Of a stretch of 64,000 bases of DNA, positions 59,372 through 64,000 are shown piece after piece. The notes below the pieces were generated by a model. The model worked only from the letters and a program-made list of their open reading frames with translations, had not been told where the DNA came from and made no database searches. This stretch comes from Nocardia sp. NBC_00416 (lineage in GTDB: Bacteria; Actinomycetota; Actinomycetes; Mycobacteriales; Mycobacteriaceae), in assembly GCF_036032445.1 (NCBI RefSeq), contig NZ_CP107932.1, positions 312,501 to 376,500 on the forward strand, written 5' to 3'. A program made the position numbers and the translations under genes. The stretch's first letter is position 1. Every line of letters begins with the position of its first letter.

Positions 59372-60079
59372 TCAGTGGTGCGTCCAGTCCGGCTGCGCGA
59401 AATCCGCGACCCGCGCCGCCGCCGGATCGCTACCCAGCAGCACCACTTCCCGGAACTGCCACAGCATGGCGCCGGTGGGGGCGTGGATGGTCATTTCCGG
59501 GCCCAATCGCATCTGCAGCAGTCCCGGTTCCCCCGGCGGGACCTCGGCGGCCGGTGTCGCCTCGTGCATCCGGGCGGCGCTGCGCGGGACCCAGTGCGGA
59601 GTGTCGTCGGCGGCCAAACGGGCGAAATCGGCCCGGTGCACCGAGTGGACCTCGTCCGGATTCGGTGCGAGCCGGGTGATATCGGTGAGCGTCGCCACGA
59701 TGGGGGTGATGGCGAAGCCCGAAGCGGCCGGGAAATCGTCGAGCACACCGAGAACGTCCTCGGGGCCGGTCGTCAGGCCGAGCTCTTCGTGGAGCTCGCG
59801 GATGGCGGCCTGCTCCAACGTTTCGCCGGCTTCCACCCGTCCGCCCGGCAGCGCCCACTGCCCGGCGTTACGGCCCTGGTAGGCCCGTCTGATGACGAGT
59901 ACCGCCAGCGATCCGCCCGTATCCACCACGCACAGGACCACGGCCGCGCGGCGCATTCCGTCGGTATCCGGTACCGCGATCCGCGGGAACGAGTCCAGCC
60001 GGGTGCGCGCGAGTGCGCGGAAATCGTCGAGGTTCTCGGGGACCCGTGGTCCCGGGTCAGCACCCATGCGTTCGATCAT
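59372..60079 (-). CDS. Nudix hydrolase
   Basis: 235 residues from the ATG at 60079 (another ATG at 60067). The Nudix box G-x5-E-x7-REU-x-EE-x-G is present as GGRVEAGE, then IRELHEELGL, near residues 80-103. The C-terminal extension resembles the coenzyme A pyrophosphatase (NudL-like) branch. It lies 50 nt after the LexA-like gene on the same strand and is probably cotranscribed, so it may be induced with it. Confidence 0.86.
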   Translation of the reverse strand: MIERMGADPGPRVPENLDDFRALARTRLDSFPRIAVPDTDGMRRAAVVLCVVDTGGSLAVLVIRRAYQGRNAGQWALPGGRVEAGETLEQAAIRELHEELGLTTGPEDVLGVLDDFPAASGFAITPIVATLTDITRLAPNPDEVHSVHRADFARLAADDTPHWVPRSAARMHEATPAAEVPPGEPGLLQMRLGPEMTIHAPTGAMLWQFREVVLLGSDPAAARVADFAQPDWTHH

Positions 60080-60129
60080 GCACCATCGCCTTGTCGCCGC
60101 CCGCGGGCGGGCGAACCCGGCCGTCGCGC

Positions 60130-60774
60130 TCACATCCGGCGCATGACGGATACGACCTTGCCCAGTACCACCGCCCGGTCCCCGTCGAGCACGTCGTAGG
60201 CGGGGTTGCGCGGTTCCAGGTACACATGGCCGCCCCGGCGCCGGAACACCTTCACCGTGGCCTCCCCGTCGAGCATCGCGGCGACGATCTCTCCGGTCTG
60301 CGCGTCGGGTTGGCGGCGCACCACCACGAGATCGCCGTCGCAGATCGCGGCGTCCACCATCGAGTCGCCCCGTACCCGCAGTCCGAATACGGTGCCCCGG
60401 CCCACGAGTTCCCGCGGCAGGGTGAGTACATCGTCGGTGTGCTCGTCGGCGAGGATCGGGGCGCCGGCGGCGATATCGCCGACGACCGGTACCGCGACAG
60501 CGTCCCGGTCCGGCTGCCGCTCCCCGCCGGTGTCGAGGAACAACCGGATATCCATCGGCCGGGACATACCGTCACCGCGTCGCAGGAAACCCTTCTCCTC
60601 CAAACCCTTCAGATGCCTCGACACCGACGAGGTCGAGCGCAGTCCGACCGCGTCGCCCAGCTGCCGGGTGTTCGGCGGGTATCCGTGCCGTACCACCCAC
60701 TCTCGGATCGCCACGAGAATGCGGCGCTGGCGTACCGGCAGGGTCGAGGTATCGAGGTGGTCGTATTCGGTCAC
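60130..60774 (-). CDS. LexA-like repressor (paralogue) with S24 protease domain
   Basis: 214 residues from a GTG. The N-terminal winged HTH (LPVRQRRILVAIREWVVRHGYPPNTRQLGDAVGLRSTSSVSRHL in outline) is LexA-type. The C-terminal domain keeps the Ala-Gly self-cleavage site (DIAAGAP), the catalytic Ser (RGDSMV) and Lys (EATVKVF). It is short and lacks the usual chromosomal LexA neighbours. No mycobacterial SOS box (TCGAAC-N4-GTTCGA) is upstream; instead there is an inverted repeat at 60775-60799. Probably a second LexA controlling its own small set. Confidence 0.85.
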   Translation of the reverse strand: MTEYDHLDTSTLPVRQRRILVAIREWVVRHGYPPNTRQLGDAVGLRSTSSVSRHLKGLEEKGFLRRGDGMSRPMDIRLFLDTGGERQPDRDAVAVPVVGDIAAGAPILADEHTDDVLTLPRELVGRGTVFGLRVRGDSMVDAAICDGDLVVVRRQPDAQTGEIVAAMLDGEATVKVFRRRGGHVYLEPRNPAYDVLDGDRAVVLGKVVSVMRRM

Positions 60775-60799
60775 CGGAGCATCGTATGCGCGGGCTCCG
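60775..60799 (-). promoter_or_regulatory. LexA-like gene promoter, leaderless, inside an inverted repeat
   Basis: CGGAGC-N13-GCTCCG spans 60775-60799. TACGAT (60786-60781, minus strand) is the -10, 6 nt before the GTG at 60774, so the mRNA is probably leaderless and the repeat lies over the start site, a natural autoregulatory operator. Confidence 0.5.
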
Positions 60800-60859
60800 A
60801 CAGCGATTACGGCATATCCGGGCAGGTGGTCCGCCGTCGGCGCCCGCGCGCGGGGTGGT

Positions 60860-61453
60860 TCAGCCGAGGTACGGGCGGGCCGCGCGGGCAGTGCGCAGTG
60901 CGTCGCCCCACCAGGTGAGCTGGTTCAGCATGGTGGTCGCCGCGGCATCGGCGCCGGAGTCGGCCACCAGAGCGCCCGCTTCGTCCCGCTGTCCCCAGGG
61001 GTTGTGGAGGCTGACCGTGTCCCGGATCGTGACGGCGTGCAATTCGGCGAACACGGCGCGCAGGTGTTCTATCGCCCGTAGCCCGCCCGATATCCCGCCG
61101 TAGCTCACGAAGCCCACGGGTTTGGCCTGCCACTCCGCGAAATGCAGATCGATGAAGTTCTTCAGTGTGCCGGGGTAGCTGTGGTTGTACTCGGGGGTGA
61201 CGACGACGAAGGCATCCGCCTCGGCGAGCGTCGCCCGGGGTCCGGCGATCGCCGGGGCGGGCGCGCCGAAGGTGTGGGGGAGTTCGGTGGTCGCGACGTC
61301 GACGCTGGTCGGCGACAGGTTCGGGTGGTGCGCGGCTCTGTTCAGGAACCAATCCCCGACCGTCGGCGCGAAACGTCCGTCTCGACTGCTGCCGAGGATG
61401 ACGGCGACGTGCAAGGGCTCGGCGGGAGAGCCGGTGTCGGCGGCGATGTCCAC
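60860..61453 (-). CDS. NADPH-dependent FMN reductase (flavodoxin-like)
   Basis: 197 residues from a GTG with GGAGGAATT upstream. VAVILGSSRDGRFAPTVGDWF is the flavin phosphate loop in outline, VVVTPEYNHSYPGTLKNFID and VGFVSYGGISGG complete the flavodoxin-like site. It reduces FMN or quinones with NADPH. Single gene. A TTGACC-containing promoter lies about 90 bp upstream. Confidence 0.88.
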   Translation of the reverse strand: MDIAADTGSPAEPLHVAVILGSSRDGRFAPTVGDWFLNRAAHHPNLSPTSVDVATTELPHTFGAPAPAIAGPRATLAEADAFVVVTPEYNHSYPGTLKNFIDLHFAEWQAKPVGFVSYGGISGGLRAIEHLRAVFAELHAVTIRDTVSLHNPWGQRDEAGALVADSGADAAATTMLNQLTWWGDALRTARAARPYLG

Positions 61454-61717
61454 AATTCCTCCAGGTGATGTGCCGGGCGGCCGCTGGTGTGCCGCTCCGG
61501 AATCACCTTGCTTCCTCGAGTATTGTTCAGGTCAAGGCCGGGCGAGGCGAACGCGATCGATATCGCCGCCGCTGTGTCGAGCGCGAGCGATCGGGTATGC
61601 CGACACCAGGAGCCGCCCGCATCACAGAACGGTTGCGCGACCCCTACACTGGCGCGGTCGGCGAGTTGACGTTCTAGGCTGGTATCGGACGGCATATGCC
61701 CTGGCACGAGGGAGCAC

Positions 61718-62179
61718 ATGGATAACGCGGAGGCGCCACAGCCGGTATATCGGCAGGCCCGCTTTGCCGATCTCGAGGATATCGCGGCCATCGAGGCCGA
61801 GGTCTTCGGTGAACCGTACCTGTACCTCATGCTGCGCCAACTCTACGACCTGCACGGATCGGAATGGCTGGTCGCCGAAGCCGGCGGCACGGTCATCGGT
61901 TACGCACTCACCCTGGAGAAGTCGGGGCGCGCGCTGTTGTTCACCTTCGCGGTGGCCAAGCGGTACCAGGGCGCCGGCTTCGGTCGCGCCCTGCTGAACC
62001 AGACCCTGCACGTATGCCGGGAACTGGGCGCCGACACCGTGTCTCTCACCGTCCGGCCGGATAATCACCCGGCCGGGAACCTGTTCAAACAGGCCGGTTT
62101 CGAATTCGTCGAACACGACGACCGCTACTTCGGCTCGGGTGAGCCCCGCGACCTCTACGAATTCGCGCTGCGTCCCTGA
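61718..62179 (+). CDS. GNAT-family N-acetyltransferase (RimI-like)
   Basis: 153 residues. The acetyl-CoA pyrophosphate loop is YQGAGFGRALL, and LTVRPDNHPAGNLFKQAGFEFV is the RimI-type C-terminus. It could acetylate a protein N-terminus or a small molecule. GAGGGAG lies upstream of the ATG. The membrane protein gene starts 16 nt after its stop from its own promoter. Confidence 0.87.
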   Translation: MDNAEAPQPVYRQARFADLEDIAAIEAEVFGEPYLYLMLRQLYDLHGSEWLVAEAGGTVIGYALTLEKSGRALLFTFAVAKRYQGAGFGRALLNQTLHVCRELGADTVSLTVRPDNHPAGNLFKQAGFEFVEHDDRYFGSGEPRDLYEFALRP

Positions 62180-62183
62180 TCGC

Positions 62184-62189
62184 TAGACT
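62184..62189 (+). promoter_or_regulatory. -10 box of the membrane-protein gene (leaderless)
   Basis: TAGACT ends 6 nt before the ATG at 62196, just after the GNAT stop codon, and no ribosome-binding site is present. Confidence 0.5.
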
Positions 62190-62195
62190 GGCGAC

Positions 62196-63020
62196 ATGGG
62201 CGAGATCTCGCCGTTCGTGGCGTCGGTCTCGACCCGGATCGCCAGGCACGCAGCGGCATACACCTCCGATCTGGATGCCGCCCCGCATCCCGAGCGGATG
62301 ACACTCGATTCCTTCGCCGTGCACGTCGAGGCGGTTCTGGACGATTACGATCCGCCCAGTGCGCGCCGACGCCATTCCGACACCCTGGTCTTCCCGCATC
62401 TCTACGAAGCGGCTCGCGATCCGCGCGACGACGAAGAGGGCTGGCTGGTACCCAGTGCGGTACTCGCCGCGCTCATGGCCGCGGAAGTGGAGTTCCGGGG
62501 TCCGTTACGCCTCAGTGCTCGCCAGAACACCCTGCTGGCAGAGGAATACGAGGTGATCGGCGCGCAACTGTCGGCCGCCGGATTGGCCACGCACGCGGCC
62601 CTGGCTTTCCGGCGGGCGATGGCGCTGTACCGCGTGAACGAGGACGACGACGCCGAGGACCGCTGCGGTCTGCAACTCGCGCGGGCGAATACCAGGGCGC
62701 TGCCACTGGGATTGCGCCGGTGGGCCGGACAGGGGTCCTACATCCTCTGCGGCCACGGCTACCGGCCGTCCTGGCTGTTGGTGTGGGTGGTTCTGCAGAT
62801 GCTGCTGTTCACCGGGGTCGCCCTGCTGCTGGGCAACGTCCAGGGCCCGGCGGACACCGTCTACATGGGTGTGACGAGTTTCCTGAACCCGCCCGGACTC
62901 GGTGATACGAAGGAGTTGCACAGCGCCACGAAGGTGCTGTTCGTGGTCGAGGCGTGGACCGGCGCGGTATCGATGTCGGTCTTCTTCGCACTGCTGGTGC
63001 GCAAATGGTTCCGGATGTGA
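62196..63020 (+). CDS. Unknown protein with two C-terminal membrane helices
   Basis: 274 residues. The first 180 are soluble and mostly helical, with repeated Ala/Arg-rich amphipathic stretches (AAGLATHAALAFRRAMALYR). Two membrane helices follow (about 190-215 and 245-270) around a short loop VYMGVTSFLNPPGL, a layout reminiscent of two-helix ion-channel (Ion_trans_2) modules but without a potassium selectivity filter. I do not recognise the family. Leaderless start. Convergent with the next gene. Confidence 0.65.
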   Translation: MGEISPFVASVSTRIARHAAAYTSDLDAAPHPERMTLDSFAVHVEAVLDDYDPPSARRRHSDTLVFPHLYEAARDPRDDEEGWLVPSAVLAALMAAEVEFRGPLRLSARQNTLLAEEYEVIGAQLSAAGLATHAALAFRRAMALYRVNEDDDAEDRCGLQLARANTRALPLGLRRWAGQGSYILCGHGYRPSWLLVWVVLQMLLFTGVALLLGNVQGPADTVYMGVTSFLNPPGLGDTKELHSATKVLFVVEAWTGAVSMSVFFALLVRKWFRM

Positions 63021-63030
63021 TCGCGCGGGC

Positions 63031-64000
63031 TCACCATTCGGCGTCGAAGATCTTGTGCCGCAGCGCGGACAGCGTCGCGACCGCGATATTGTCGCGCAGC
63101 CGGCCGACCAGCGTGTTCCACTGCCGGGAGAAACCGGGATCGGTCTGCAGTTCCTTCCACAGTGCGCGCAGCACCGGTGGCGTGTGCGCGCCGGGCATCC
63201 AGAGCCCGGGCAGATGTTCCAGTGCCGGGGCGAGGATATCGATCCGCTCGCGGCTGTGCGGTGTGAAACGGTCGGCCTCGTCGAGAACGCCGGCCAGCAC
63301 CGTCAGTAACCAATCGTGCGCCGCGAGATCCTCGCAGAACCGTTGTGCCGCCGCGAGGTCCGCCTCGTCGCGCACGATCAGCCGGACCGAGCGGACCGTA
63401 TCGTCGTCCATGTGCAGCGTGGCGGCCGGTCCGCTGCTGCCGCCCACCCGCGCGGTCCAGCGCAGCCGGGTCGTCCCGGTCTGCACCGGCGGATTCTGGT
63501 CCAGCCGGGAGTCCGCGCGTACTCGGGCCAGCAGGCGTTCGCTGATCGACGCCAGATCGAGTGGGGCCGTGCCGGGATGGGCTCGGTCGGCGAGATAGCC
63601 GTCGGCCAGGGCGGTTCCGGCCGCCATCCGCTCCGGGATCCGGTTGACGACCTCGGTGACTCCCTTCTGGCTTATGTAGTGGGACCAGGTCTGGCGACGG
63701 CGCTCCGACGCGCGCACGACCCGGGTGCGCGCCGAGGATTGCAGTACGCGCCCGCCCACCAGCGCGAGGCTGGTGGCCACGGTCCCGACGATGCGGGCGA
63801 CCTCCTCGCCCAGCATCAGATCGCAATGCACCCCGACGGCCGTGGTCGGGGAGAGGCCCAGTGTGCCCGGCCTTTCCTTCCACGAGATCGCGCAGCCGGG
63901 CAGCAGCGCCAGCAGTTCACCCGCCTCGGCGCGGGTGAGCGCCGTGGCAGACGGCAACAGGCAGGTGCGTACCTCGCCGAGGACGACCAGAGGTGCGGTC
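63031..64000 (-). CDS. Unknown protein, 5' end beyond window
   Basis: At least 323 residues; the frame stays open to the right edge (…VVLGEVRTC LLPSATAL), so the TTG at 63957 is not necessarily the start. The sequence is soluble, with an Arg-rich centre (TRVVRASERRRQTW) and an HDWLLTVLAGVLDEADRFTPHSRERID segment in outline. I recognise no motif. It is convergent with the membrane protein (gap 10 nt). Confidence 0.6.
   Translation of the reverse strand, partial: TAPLVVLGEVRTCLLPSATALTRAEAGELLALLPGCAISWKERPGTLGLSPTTAVGVHCDLMLGEEVARIVGTVATSLALVGGRVLQSSARTRVVRASERRRQTWSHYISQKGVTEVVNRIPERMAAGTALADGYLADRAHPGTAPLDLASISERLLARVRADSRLDQNPPVQTGTTRLRWTARVGGSSGPAATLHMDDDTVRSVRLIVRDEADLAAAQRFCEDLAAHDWLLTVLAGVLDEADRFTPHSRERIDILAPALEHLPGLWMPGAHTPPVLRALWKELQTDPGFSRQWNTLVGRLRDNIAVATLSALRHKIFDAEW

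Overview
The window is 64 kb of very GC-rich DNA (roughly 70% by eye) from an actinobacterium, most probably Nocardia or a close relative in the Mycobacteriales such as Rhodococcus. The support is the gene content: a cutinase-like esterase, a UsfY homologue, an F420-dependent luciferase-like oxidoreductase, a PPOX/F420-type flavin-binding protein, a DUF98 chorismate-lyase-like protein and an alkylsulfatase, together with many leaderless genes whose TAnnnT -10 box lies 5-7 nt before the start codon. I saw no rRNA, tRNA, CRISPR array, transposase or prophage. It reads as chromosomal accessory and metabolic DNA.

Layout. 0-3.5 kb: cell-surface enzymes (partial cutinase, DUF4015 glycosidase-like protein, NodB deacetylase lipoprotein). 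3.8-11 kb: methyltransferase/MFS pair with a divergent GlxA-type regulator, a MerR regulator, a CPBP protease and a serine hydrolase with an extra N-terminal domain. 11-23 kb: a coherent block with a large LAL-type LuxR regulator, DUF389, AI-2E, GAP, SulP, LapA and two DUF7144 membrane proteins, an alkylsulfatase and an orphan KdpE-like response regulator. Six copies of an inverted repeat, TCACCC-N5-GGGTGA and variants, lie between genes in this block. At three promoters the repeat is 22-23 nt upstream of an identical TAGCGT -10 box. I think this is one regulon, probably driven by the LAL regulator, and the best candidate for something undescribed here.

23-29 kb: metY, a TetR/SDR pair behind a double palindromic operator, and a leaderless P450 whose promoter lies in an inverted repeat, followed by a second TetR. 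29-35 kb: a five-gene operon for an OpuC-type compatible-solute ABC importer plus an FUSC membrane protein. 35-39 kb: stress genes (UsfY, a proline-rich peptide, catalase) with sigma-F-like promoters (GATT-N15-GGGTA or GGGAA), plus a PPOX protein and glycerate kinase. 39-43 kb: an aldehyde dehydrogenase/tartrate dehydrogenase pair and a stand-alone trpB. 43-51 kb: a DHA2 exporter, a small secreted Ig-like protein, an IclR regulator, and a four-gene catabolic operon (GntP permease, class III CoA-transferase, HMG-CoA-lyase-like enzyme, D-2-hydroxyacid dehydrogenase).

51-59 kb: glyoxalase-fold protein, small stress-type protein, F420 oxidoreductase, YceI fusion protein, and a minus-strand run of YhgE-like protein, chorismate-lyase-like protein and FAD monooxygenase. 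These last three face a DapB-like dehydrogenase and an AhpD-like protein. 59-64 kb: a LexA paralogue with a Nudix hydrolase, an NADPH:FMN reductase, a GNAT acetyltransferase, an unknown membrane protein and a partial unknown gene that runs off the right edge.
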